Shown: positions 1 to 6,056 of the stretch, piece after piece
Position numbering within the stretch: position 1 is the stretch's first letter
Layout: every line of letters starts with the position of its first letter
Assembly (NCBI GenBank): GCA_023247815.1
Contig: JAHFFS010000031.1
Coordinates: 1-10,337, forward strand
Length of the DNA: 10,337 nt
Reading direction: 5' to 3'
Source of the DNA: Candidatus Omnitrophota bacterium
Lineage (GTDB): Bacteria; Omnitrophota; Gorgyraeia; Zapsychrales; JANLHA01
Notes under the pieces: model-generated
Database searches by the model: none
Told to the model about the DNA's origin: nothing
What the model saw: the letters and a program-made list of their open reading frames with translations, nothing else
Made by a program: the position numbers and the translations under genes

Positions 1-2
1 AA

Positions 3-1472
3 ATCAGTTTGGCCGGGGAGTTGTCCGATTATCAGAATCCTTCTGCCGATATCGTCCTTACCTCTTATAAGATTGACCTGAACAAACTCTATCCGTTTTT
101 TGCCCAATATCTCGAAAAAACGCAAATCATCCCTTCTGGATTTAGCGACCTTACCATCTCCTATCAAGGCAAAGTTAACGATACCAAAAATGCCGCAATC
201 AATATTTTCGCGAACCTTGACCAGGTCGCGGTCAATAGCGCTAAGTTCCCCTACCCAATGACGGACATCAAAGGGCTCTTGGAATATTCAACTGACATGA
301 TCAGTTGGAAAAACCTGACCGGCTCGTTGAACGGCGAAAAAGTAACGTTCAATGGTTCGCTCATTGATTTTTCGCGTCCGGTTGTTGAAGCTCAATTCGA
401 ATCTGAAATGCTGTCCTTCAACACCCGGATCAAAATATTGAACAACGCGTTTTCCATTACGCAATTCGTCGGACACGTCTATAACTCTGATTTTGATCTG
501 ACTGGGGACGTGCATTGGCAAGAAAAAAATGATCCAAAACTTGATCTCAAAGGCAAACTGAATGTCGATCTCCAAGACCTGGCCAAACTTCCCATTCCTG
601 ACCGAAAAAAAATCCAAAGCAACTTACCCGAAGCCAAACTCAACATGAATGTTCTTTTCCAAGGCCAAGCTTTAGATTACAAAAATGCCGTCATTGACGT
701 AAAGGGACATACCGAACAAATGACGGTCAAAGGCTTAAAACTGCAAAATCTCAATTTTGATTTCACGCAAGGAGATAAGGCCGCGACCTCGCTCAAACTC
801 GACGCTGCCTTTTATGACGGACAACTCACTCTCAACCTGACCCCTGACCTAAAAAGCGAATCCTTTGCGTTCAAAATGTCGGCTGACCTCAAGAAAGCGA
901 ATTTCGGATTGCTCAGCAAAGACCTGCCGATCAAAGACCATGATCTCAGTGGCGATCTCTATTTCACAACGCATTTGAGCGGTTCCGCCAACACCAAAAC
1001 AATCTTCGGCGGCGGATCCTTGCGGATTGAAAACGGCCGCATCTGGCAACTCAACATCCTCAATGGACTCTTGAGTACTCTGCTGATTCCGGAATTGGAA
1101 ACGATTGTTTTTACTGACGTCTCAGCAGATTACAATATTGCTCAAGAGCACATTTCAACAAAAAATCTTTTCCTTAAAAGCAGCCCGCTCGAGCTGACGG
1201 CTCGGGGATGGCTGGGACTCGATCAAAATTTTGATATGACGGTGACGCCCAAAATCAAAGAAATCGCCATTCTCCAATCCGAGTCCATGAAAAAAGGTCC
1301 CACCTCGATCATCGCCGGTCTTGCCGAACAAGAGATCCGCGTTTATGGGACAATAAGCCATCCCAAATATAAAATCAAAACTGAACAACTCCCTAAAAAA
1401 ATTTTTGAGAAGACCGGAGAGATCTTAATGGAAAACGTGCAGGACGTGATTGGAGAATTCTTTAAGAAATAA
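3..1472 (+). CDS. AsmA-like envelope protein, C-terminal part (5' end outside window)
   Basis: The reading frame is open to the left edge (first full codon at 3), so the visible ~490 residues are the C-terminal part of a larger protein. It is mostly alternating hydrophobic and polar short strands with recurring patterns of the type 'G-x-hydrophobic-x-F-x-G', as in the beta-rich AsmA/TamB/YhdP superfamily. Near the C-terminus a stretch reading GGGSLRIENGRIWQLNIL, then 'LLSTLLIPELETIVFTDVSADYNI' split over strands, then 'LELTARGWLGLDQNFDMTVTP', matches the usual AsmA-like C-terminal domain (a G-x-G-x-hydrophobic 'ENG' strand, then an 'a-x-G-x-hydrophobic-D' strand). Known members sit in the inner membrane and span the periplasm, and are linked to outer-membrane biogenesis and phospholipid transport. 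No N-terminal membrane anchor is visible because that end is missing. It ends EFFKK with TAA and overlaps the convergent rdgB by 48 nt. The family call is fairly secure; the exact role is not. Confidence 0.8.
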   Translation: MSLAGELSDYQNPSADIVLTSYKIDLNKLYPFFAQYLEKTQIIPSGFSDLTISYQGKVNDTKNAAINIFANLDQVAVNSAKFPYPMTDIKGLLEYSTDMISWKNLTGSLNGEKVTFNGSLIDFSRPVVEAQFESEMLSFNTRIKILNNAFSITQFVGHVYNSDFDLTGDVHWQEKNDPKLDLKGKLNVDLQDLAKLPIPDRKKIQSNLPEAKLNMNVLFQGQALDYKNAVIDVKGHTEQMTVKGLKLQNLNFDFTQGDKAATSLKLDAAFYDGQLTLNLTPDLKSESFAFKMSADLKKANFGLLSKDLPIKDHDLSGDLYFTTHLSGSANTKTIFGGGSLRIENGRIWQLNILNGLLSTLLIPELETIVFTDVSADYNIAQEHISTKNLFLKSSPLELTARGWLGLDQNFDMTVTPKIKEIAILQSESMKKGPTSIIAGLAEQEIRVYGTISHPKYKIKTEQLPKKIFEKTGEILMENVQDVIGEFFKK

Positions 1473-2057
1473 TCGCTTCATTTTTTTAAAGGCCTTGGCC
1501 CGATGGCTGATCTGGGCCTTGATCTGCGGATCCAACTGGCCAAACGTTTTGTTATATTCAGGGACCAAAAAAAACGGATCATAACCAAAGCCGTTTTTTC
1601 CATAAGCACGTTGGCTGATCATTCCCGAACAGCTCCCGCTCACAACACCTATCAATTTTTTTCCGTCGGCAAGCGCGGCAAAGCAACGGTAACGCGCCTG
1701 ACGTTTTTGCAACGGCACACCTCGCAACATCCGCAGCAGCTTGGCATTATTTTTCTGATCATCCGCGTTCCCTCCCAAAAAGGGGCCGGCAAATCGTGCG
1801 GAATAAATTCCCGGAGCGCCATCCAAGGCCTCCACTTCCAGTCCGGAATCTTCGCCCATGACCAATTTATTGGTATGGCGGGAAATGGTCAGGGCCTTTT
1901 TGACGGCATTGGCCCGGAAGGTCTTTCCATCCTCAACAATTTCCGGAAGTCCTGGATAATCGGCCAGCGACGTGATTTTAAAATCAAGGTCTTTGAGCAG
2001 TTCTCTGATCTCTCGCAATTTGCCTTGATTACAAGTAGCAACGAGCAACTCTTTCAT
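1425..2057 (-). CDS. rdgB: XTP/dITP diphosphatase (non-canonical purine NTP pyrophosphatase, Ham1/RdgB family)
   Basis: Hydrolyses ITP, dITP and XTP to the monophosphate and pyrophosphate, keeping deaminated purines out of DNA and RNA; cytosolic, usually a dimer. The 210-residue protein has the family's N-terminal substrate motif ATCNQGKLREI (T8, N10, K13), the catalytic segment MGEDSGLEVEAL (D70), then APGIYSARFAG, GFGYDPFF, and SHRAKA (184-189) at the nucleobase pocket. Compared with the usual 'TFAEL...SHRGxA', this protein has TFGQL and SHRAKA, a mild divergence. It extends about 20 residues past SHR, somewhat longer than usual; the last 15 or so codons are antisense to the AsmA-like gene. 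The start ATG overlaps the rph stop by one base (TAATG), with GGGG upstream in the rph end as a possible Shine-Dalgarno, which suggests translational coupling. It is the last gene of the leftward cluster. Confidence 0.95.
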   Translation of the reverse strand: MKELLVATCNQGKLREIRELLKDLDFKITSLADYPGLPEIVEDGKTFRANAVKKALTISRHTNKLVMGEDSGLEVEALDGAPGIYSARFAGPFLGGNADDQKNNAKLLRMLRGVPLQKRQARYRCFAALADGKKLIGVVSGSCSGMISQRAYGKNGFGYDPFFLVPEYNKTFGQLDPQIKAQISHRAKAFKKMKRLFLKEFSNHVLHVFH

Positions 2058-2767
2058 TAAGAATCCCCAAGGGCCTTCTTCTGAATGCGAAATAAGTCCT
2101 CGATCCCCTTCTCTGCCAATTTGAGAAGCGCGTCCATTTGCGACTTCGAATAGAGATTTTTTTCCGCGGTCCCCTGGACCTCAACAAATTTGCCTTCTGC
2201 GACCATGACCACGTTCATGTCCATGTCCGCGCCGGAATCTTCTTTATAATCCAAATCAAGAAAATTTTTGCCGTCACAAATCCCAACACTGATCGCGGCA
2301 ACCATGTCCGTGACCGGACTCTCGTCGATGATTTTGTCCTGCTTAAGTTTCTGAAACGCCAAGACCAGGGCGATGAATCCGCCGGTGATCGAGGCGGTGC
2401 GGGTGCCCCCGTCGGCTTGAATCACATCACAATCAATTTTGATCGTCCGTTCCCCAAGCCGTTTGAGGTCGATCACCGACCGCAACGAACGGCCGATCAG
2501 ACGCTGGATTTCATGCATGCGGCCGCTGGTGACATTGCGCTTGATCCGCCCCGGGCACGAGGCCGGAAGCATTCCGTATTCAGCCGTGACCCATCCAGTG
2601 CCAGAATTCTTTAAAAATGGCGGGACATTCTCTTCCATCACCGCCGTGCACAAAACCTTGGTGTCGCCAAACTCAATCAGGCAAGAACCCGTTGCGTGTT
2701 TTGAACAATTTTTAGTGATCTTAATATTCCTTAACTTGTTGTACGCTCGCCCATCCCTTCTAGCCAT
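2057..2767 (-). CDS. rph: Ribonuclease PH (tRNA nucleotidyltransferase)
   Basis: Phosphorolytic 3'-5' exoribonuclease that trims tRNA precursors, using phosphate to release nucleoside diphosphates; hexameric and cytosolic. Length (236 aa) is standard. Family signatures are in order: RRDGRAYNKLRNIKI (3-17), LIEFGDTKVLCTA, GWVTAEYGMLP, SGRMHEIQRLIGRSLR (81-96, with the phosphate-binding arginine region), DCDVIQADGGTRTASITGG (112-130), the acidic pair in GADMDMNVVM (D181, D183), FVEVQGTAE, and a C-terminal helix ending in QKKALGDS. The ATG is chosen because AAGGATAAGGA lies directly upstream, inside the end of queF, and MARRDGR is the normal family start. It begins 3 nt after the queF stop and overlaps rdgB by 1 nt, so queF-rph-rdgB look co-translated. 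The rph-rdgB pairing is common in bacteria. Confidence 0.97.
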   Translation of the reverse strand: MARRDGRAYNKLRNIKITKNCSKHATGSCLIEFGDTKVLCTAVMEENVPPFLKNSGTGWVTAEYGMLPASCPGRIKRNVTSGRMHEIQRLIGRSLRSVIDLKRLGERTIKIDCDVIQADGGTRTASITGGFIALVLAFQKLKQDKIIDESPVTDMVAAISVGICDGKNFLDLDYKEDSGADMDMNVVMVAEGKFVEVQGTAEKNLYSKSQMDALLKLAEKGIEDLFRIQKKALGDS

Positions 2768-2770
2768 TCC

Positions 2771-3172
2771 TTATCCTTTCTTAATAAATTCCGCGTTCAC
2801 CGTCGTGCTGATCCCGCCCCGGGGATTCATCACCACTTCAATCTTGGCCCAGGCCGGTTGAGCTGCCTTGACAAAATCATCGAGGATTTTATTCGTTAAG
2901 TGTTCATGAAAAATCCCGACGTCGCGGTAAAAAAGCACATACATCTTCAAGGATTTCAATTCCACACACCATTTCCGCGGTGAATAATCGAGACGGATAA
3001 CGGCAAAGTCCGGCAGTCCGGTTTTCGGACAGATGCAGGTCAATTCAGGAATTTCCAAATGGATGACATACTCCCGGTCCGAATACTGGTTTTCCCAGAC
3101 CTCTATCTCGGGGGTCTTGAGGGAACGGACACTCTTTTGCAAACCTTCATACGAACTTTTTTTCTTTCCCAT
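2771..3172 (-). CDS. queF: NADPH-dependent 7-cyano-7-deazaguanine reductase (preQ0 to preQ1), short form
   Basis: Reduces the nitrile of preQ0 to the aminomethyl group of preQ1, the base inserted into tRNA for queuosine. It is a single-domain (133 aa, YkvM-type) QueF. The nucleophilic cysteine is in CPKTGLPDFA (C48), with the catalytic aspartate in PDFA (D55). The family motif is ELKSLKMY (71-78), followed by GIFHEH and NPRGGISTTV. The usual TGQPDF reads TGLPDF here. Start choice: the frame extends up to a GTG at 3205, but that codon lies in a GC-rich palindrome. The ATG at 3172 has GGAG six bases upstream and gives MGKKKSSYEG, a normal QueF start; ATG at 3175 is also possible but too close to GGAG. 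It is separated from queE by the palindromes and from rph by 3 nt. QueF indicates that preQ1 for tRNA, rather than preQ0 alone, is the product of this cluster. Confidence 0.95.
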   Translation of the reverse strand: MGKKKSSYEGLQKSVRSLKTPEIEVWENQYSDREYVIHLEIPELTCICPKTGLPDFAVIRLDYSPRKWCVELKSLKMYVLFYRDVGIFHEHLTNKILDDFVKAAQPAWAKIEVVMNPRGGISTTVNAEFIKKG

Positions 3173-3204
3173 CATTTTCTCCCTTTGCCCTTCCCCATTT
3201 AACA

Positions 3205-3257
3205 CCCCGGGAGTTTAACTCCCGGGGTGGAACTCCCGGGGTTCAACCCCGGGGGTT
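3205..3257. repeat. Two adjacent GC-rich palindromes in the queE-queF gap
   Basis: The first palindrome (3205-3227) has perfect 11-bp arms CCCCGGGAGTT / AACTCCCGGGG around a single T. Three bases later the second (3231-3257) has 13-bp arms with one mismatch (AACTCCCGGGGTT / AACCCCGGGGGTT) around a single C. Units of the form CTCCCGGGGT recur three times. The block starts 4 nt past the queE stop and ends about 30 nt before the queF start. It could fold strongly in either strand's RNA, but no T-run follows, so a simple intrinsic terminator is unlikely. A related CCCCGGGG palindrome lies at 10225-10246. Confidence 0.85.
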
Positions 3258-3261
3258 GGGG

Positions 3262-3954
3262 TTACTTCACGTTGATGAATTTATGCGTCTGCGGCATGAC
3301 CCGTGTATTCACCAGATGCGACAGACAGTAATCCTGAAAATCCAGACATTTTTGGATCGTCTCTTTATTCAAATCATAAGTATTGGGCTGCAAGATCAGC
3401 AAGAGCCGTGGATCCACCCGCGAGATCAATTCCACCATCTGCTCGACATCTGCTTTCAATGTGTCGTGCGTCACGACGGCCTTGATAAAAACATCTTTCG
3501 CTTTTGCCAATTTCAAGAATTCCCGATGTTCCTTCCAGTACTCACGGCATTTGGTGGAACTGGGCAGCTTCATGTCCATGGAAATGATGTCCACACCGTC
3601 GATAATTTCCGCCAAGGCCTGATAAAGCACACCGCTGCTTTCCAAATACGACAGTTTCTTTGTCTTTTTCAACAGCGGCAACAAAACACTTAAAAAATCC
3701 TTTTGCAGCAGCGGCTCACCGCCGGTCAAACTGACGGAATGCGAATTTTCCCATAATCGTTCGATTCGCGAAAAAAGCCGGTCGAGATCCCACTCTTGAT
3801 AATTCCGGGTCGTGTCCCCGATCGACTCTGGGGTATCACACCAGGCGCAGTGCATATGGCATTCAAAAAACCGGACAAAGACCTGCTTCACACCACAATA
3901 CTTCCCCTCGCCTTGGACCGATTGAAAAATTTCAAAAATCTTTGCCTTAGTCAT
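3262..3954 (-). CDS. queE: 7-carboxy-7-deazaguanine synthase, radical SAM
   Basis: Radical-SAM ring contraction of 6-carboxytetrahydropterin (CPH4) to 7-carboxy-7-deazaguanine (CDG). The cluster-binding motif is C32-x3-C36-x2-C39 in CHMHCAWCDT, preceded by FQSVQGEGKYCG, the substrate-side signature of QueE. SAM contact GGEP is at 78-81 in SLTGGEPLLQ, and the C-terminus has RVMPQTHKFINV, which matches the usual QueE ending (R-V-hydrophobic-P-Q-T-H-K). At 230 aa it is in the normal range. The ATG at 3954 gives the expected start (IFEIFQSVQGEG) close to the N-terminus; the upstream AAGG is only 2 nt away, so initiation signals look weak. An 88-nt gap to queC contains a palindromic repeat, and the gap to queF contains GC-rich palindromes. 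Cluster order (queD-queC-queE-queF) fits the pathway. Confidence 0.96.
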   Translation of the reverse strand: MTKAKIFEIFQSVQGEGKYCGVKQVFVRFFECHMHCAWCDTPESIGDTTRNYQEWDLDRLFSRIERLWENSHSVSLTGGEPLLQKDFLSVLLPLLKKTKKLSYLESSGVLYQALAEIIDGVDIISMDMKLPSSTKCREYWKEHREFLKLAKAKDVFIKAVVTHDTLKADVEQMVELISRVDPRLLLILQPNTYDLNKETIQKCLDFQDYCLSHLVNTRVMPQTHKFINVK

Positions 3955-3975
3955 TGCCTTATTTGGGTAATTTTT

Positions 3976-4051
3976 TAAGTCTCATGATTCACGTCTCAGG
4001 TCTCAAAAAATTTGCAACTTGAGACTTGCAACCTGAGACTTGTTACTTTCT
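3976..4051. repeat. Palindromic repeat, copy 1 (queE-queC gap, covering the queC stop)
   Basis: Begins TAAGTCTC and ends ACTTGTTACTTTCT. Nested inverted arms are visible: AAGTCTCA (3977-3984) with TGAGACTT (4034-4041), 8 bp, and GTCTCAA (4000-4006) with TTGAGAC (4019-4025), 7 bp. Its right 38 nt (4014-4051) match 5140-5177 at 32 of 38 positions, including an identical 14-nt tail (4038-4051). The shared tail runs into queC, so the queC stop codon (4043-4045) and the last two residues lie inside the repeat. Confidence 0.8.
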
Positions 4052-4711
4052 TCCTGTGGGATCTTTGACGCCAACATCTTGAAAACCTTTGGCCCGCAAA
4101 ATGCAGCTATCGCATGTTCCACAGGGTTTACGTCCTCCTTGGTAACACGACCACGTCAAATGATAAGGGGTCTTCATTTGTAGCCCCATCCGAATGATCT
4201 GCGCCTTGGTTTTTTTAACCAGCGGGATATGGATTTTGATTTTCTGTCCCTCAACACCTGCCTTCAAGCCCTTAGCCAAGACCCGCTCAAAAGCGTAAAA
4301 AAAATCCGGACGACAATCAGGATATCCGGAATAATCAATGGCGTTTGCCCCAATGAAAATCGCCCGCGCCCCAATGGCCTCGGTGTACGACGCGGCAAAA
4401 CTCAAAAAAATGATGTTACGGGCCGGCACATAGGTGATTGGAATTTCCTTAGGGATCTCAATCCGGTTCTTTGGTAAAACAATTGTCCGATCTAAGAGCG
4501 CGGAGCCTTTCCAGGGCAAGGCAATCTTTAAGACCTGATAGGAGCATTTAAAAAAATTCGCGACTTTTTTGGCCTGAAGAATTTCTTTGCGATGCCTTTG
4601 CTGATAATCAAAAATCAAGCAAGCGCATTCATAGCCCTTGTCCAACGCGTATGAAAGCGTCGTCGCTGAATCCAATCCTCCCGACAATAAGACGACCGCG
4701 CGTTTTCCCAT
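4043..4711 (-). CDS. queC: 7-cyano-7-deazaguanine synthase
   Basis: ATP-dependent conversion of CDG plus ammonia to preQ0. The 222-residue protein has the PP-loop ATP motif LSGGLDSATT (S10-G-G-L-D-S15), the family segments FDYQQRHRKE, TYVPARNIIFLSFA and GANAIDYSGYPDCRPDF, and the zinc site WSCYQGG...PCGTCDSC (C189, C197, C200, C203). Length is typical. The ATG lies one base after the queD stop (TGA-T-ATG), with GGGTGA upstream as a weak ribosome site, so it is probably translationally coupled to queD. The final residues GRK and the TAA stop fall in a repeat shared with 5109-5177. The repeat may therefore have replaced the original 3' end; nothing catalytic is affected. Confidence 0.97.
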   Translation of the reverse strand: MGKRAVVLLSGGLDSATTLSYALDKGYECACLIFDYQQRHRKEILQAKKVANFFKCSYQVLKIALPWKGSALLDRTIVLPKNRIEIPKEIPITYVPARNIIFLSFAASYTEAIGARAIFIGANAIDYSGYPDCRPDFFYAFERVLAKGLKAGVEGQKIKIHIPLVKKTKAQIIRMGLQMKTPYHLTWSCYQGGRKPCGTCDSCILRAKGFQDVGVKDPTGRK

Positions 4712-4712
4712 A

Positions 4713-5075
4713 TCACCCGTGATACGTTATGCAGGAACGTTGTGATTCCCAGACCCGGACCAATTTCAGTTTGTGCGGTTGCAGTTCTTTGCTGAATCCA
4801 GAAAAGATGTATTTCGCGAGATTTTCCGTGGTGGGAGGGGTTGTCTGAAAGGCAGGCAAATCGTTGAAGCACACATGATCCAGATGCTCAAGGAAGGCCT
4901 TCAGGCGTTTCTTGACCTCCTTAAAATCCATGACCATTCCTGATTCATCCAATTGTCCAGCAACAATCGAAATCTCAATCTTCCAGTTGTGTCCATGCAA
5001 TTGCCGACACTTGCCCTGGTAACCAGGCAAAAAATGCGCGGCGGCGATTTCTTCACAAACTGTTAATTCGAACAT
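4713..5075 (-). CDS. queD: 6-carboxy-5,6,7,8-tetrahydropterin synthase (QueD/PTPS family)
   Basis: Converts 7,8-dihydroneopterin triphosphate to CPH4, the first dedicated step to 7-deazaguanines. The 120-residue protein carries the T-fold PTPS signatures: H14 in AAAHFLPGY, then C23-x3-H27-G-H29-N in CRQLHGHN (zinc histidines and the catalytic cysteine), MVMDFKEVK, LDH, PTTENLAKYI, and the pterin-anchoring glutamate E110 in VWES. The C-x3-HGH spacing is that of true QueD rather than eukaryotic-type PTPS. Start choice: a TTG at 5081 is in frame but has only 3 nt to the AAGGAG. The ATG at 5075 has that same AAGGAG at about 9 nt and gives the usual MFEL start. It is the first gene of the que block, about 155 nt after murI; that gap holds repeats and inverted repeats, and no preQ1-type riboswitch was recognised in it. 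Confidence 0.95.
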   Translation of the reverse strand: MFELTVCEEIAAAHFLPGYQGKCRQLHGHNWKIEISIVAGQLDESGMVMDFKEVKKRLKAFLEHLDHVCFNDLPAFQTTPPTTENLAKYIFSGFSKELQPHKLKLVRVWESQRSCITYHG

Positions 5076-5088
5076 CCTCAACTTCTCC

Positions 5089-5106
5089 TTTTAGGTGACA
5101 GCCCAC
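5089..5106. repeat. Short repeat unit TTTTAGGTGACAGC with small hairpin, just upstream of queD
   Basis: TTTTAGGTGACAGC at 5089-5102 matches TTTTAGGGGACAGC at 8369-8382 in 13 of 14 positions. Locally, AGGTG-ACAGCC-CACCT can form a 5-bp hairpin. It lies immediately 5' of the queD ribosome site as transcribed, so it is in the probable leader. Confidence 0.45.
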
Positions 5107-5108
5107 CT

Positions 5109-5177
5109 TAAGTCTCCTGTCGTATGTCTCAAGTCATTTACGACTTGAAACTTGGGACCTGGGACTTGTTACTTTCT
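5109..5177. repeat. Palindromic repeat, copy 2 (queD-murI gap)
   Basis: Begins TAAGTCTC and ends ACTTGTTACTTTCT, as does copy 1 at 3976-4051. An inner perfect 6-bp stem CAAGTC (5130-5135) / GACTTG (5142-5147) encloses the loop ATTTAC. The two halves pair imperfectly further out, with AAGTC (5110-5114) opposite GACTT (5163-5167). The right half is more similar to copy 1 than the left half is. Confidence 0.8.
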
Positions 5178-5181
5178 AAGG

Positions 5182-5227
5182 ATTGTCCCGGAACAATGAT
5201 ACGACAATTTGAGGTCGCGCGCAAATT
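5182..5227 (-). promoter_or_regulatory. Candidate regulatory region upstream of queD: two inverted repeats and a weak promoter-like pair
   Basis: ATTGTCCCGGAACAAT (5182-5197) is a near-perfect palindrome with one mismatched pair. AATTTG (5206-5211) and CAAATT (5222-5227) form a second inverted repeat with a 10-nt spacer. On the minus strand a TATCAT (5196-5201) lies 17 nt after TTGCGC (5219-5224), which could serve as a poor sigma70-type promoter for the que genes. The -35 match is weak, and the genes could equally be read through from murI. Treat as a candidate only. Confidence 0.25.
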
Positions 5228-5230
5228 TAT

Positions 5231-6049
5231 TTAAAGGCCCTGGGGATCACAACGCTCGACGCTCTTGAGCGGAAAACCTAAAAAGCGCCTTGCGGATTTC
5301 AAAAAGTGCTGAGGTTCATCACTGATCAGAAAACGATAAGATCCTCTTCCTTTTCGATGATGGATCAATTGACTTTGTTCGAGCCGTTCTTTAACGGCCT
5401 GAACCACTTGTTGAGCGGAATCAACCAAAGCAACATCTGGTCCCAAAACTTTTCGCAACGTTGTCTTCAATAGCGGATAATGCGTGCACCCTAGAATCAA
5501 AGAGTCAATTTTGTTCTTTTTGAACTTTCGCAAATATTCTTCAGCGACCAGCCGCGTCACCTGCCGGTTGGTCCACCCAGCCTCGACGAGCGGAACAAAT
5601 AAAGGACAGGCCTGCGCGGTTACCGTGAATCGACCGCTTTGTTTGCGAATTTGATTTTGATACGCTCCGCTGTTAATTGTGGCGGGCGTTGCTATGATGC
5701 CAATGCGTTTATTTCTGGTCACCGCAACCGCCCTTTGCACACCGGGTTCAATCACCCCGACGATCGGGATCATAAATCGCTTTTTCAATTCCGGCAACGC
5801 GTAGCTTGACGAAGAATTGCAGGCAATCACCACCATCTTGACGTTGTGCCTTAACAGCATCTTGACGTTCTCAATGGAAAAACGGATGATGGTCTCTTTT
5901 GATTTGGTCCCATAGGGAACCCGGGCGGTATCGCCGAAATAAACCACGTCCTCCGACGGTAAAAAATGATGCATGACCTTAACGACCGTCAGACCGCCAA
6001 GACCGGAATCAAAAACGCCAATGGGTTGTCGGGAATGATTGCTTTTCAT
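5231..6049 (-). CDS. murI: Glutamate racemase
   Basis: Interconverts L- and D-glutamate, supplying D-Glu for peptidoglycan precursors; cytosolic and cofactor-independent. The 272-residue protein has IGVFDSGLGGLTVV (10-23, with D14 and S15), DTARVPYGTKS, the first catalytic cysteine C77 in VVIACNSSSS (usually ACNTAS), EPGVQRAV, IATPATINSGAY, and the second catalytic cysteine C188 in LILGCTHYPLL. The C-terminal segment (YRFLISDEPQHFLKSARRFL) matches the usual ending. The ATG at 6049 has AAGG five bases upstream, overlapping the stop region of the amidase gene 7 nt away. This places peptidoglycan precursor synthesis next to a peptidoglycan hydrolase in one transcription unit. Confidence 0.97.
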   Translation of the reverse strand: MKSNHSRQPIGVFDSGLGGLTVVKVMHHFLPSEDVVYFGDTARVPYGTKSKETIIRFSIENVKMLLRHNVKMVVIACNSSSSYALPELKKRFMIPIVGVIEPGVQRAVAVTRNKRIGIIATPATINSGAYQNQIRKQSGRFTVTAQACPLFVPLVEAGWTNRQVTRLVAEEYLRKFKKNKIDSLILGCTHYPLLKTTLRKVLGPDVALVDSAQQVVQAVKERLEQSQLIHHRKGRGSYRFLISDEPQHFLKSARRFLGFPLKSVERCDPQGL

Positions 6050-6056
6050 AAAAGCC

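Noticed and set aside
1503..2060. Plus-strand ORF of 185 codons
   Set aside because: It is antisense to rdgB, whose family motifs are complete; the plus-strand product has no recognisable domain and a composition typical of a shadow frame.
2138..2861. Plus-strand ORFs (158 and 140 codons) opposite rph
   Set aside because: Shadows of rph and the queF end; the Arg/Asp/His-rich translation is a by-product of the antisense frame.
3173..3205. GTG start at 3205 for queF
   Set aside because: It lies in a palindrome and adds residues (MLNGEGQREKM) atypical for QueF; GGAG is well placed for the ATG at 3172.
3205..3257. Intrinsic terminator between queE and queF
   Set aside because: The stems are strong but no T-run follows on the minus strand, and the pathway genes continue downstream.
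3256..3693. Plus-strand ORF of 145 codons opposite queE
   Set aside because: Antisense to an intact radical SAM gene; starts in the GC-rich palindrome region and shows no domain.
3976..5177. CRISPR array or insertion sequence formed by the two similar repeats
   Set aside because: Only two diverged copies about 1.1 kb apart with essential genes between them; no transposase and no regular spacers.
5076..5230. preQ1 riboswitch upstream of queD
   Set aside because: I looked for a short hairpin with an A-rich tail pairing near the ribosome site; only repeat hairpins and inverted repeats are visible, without the class I core features.
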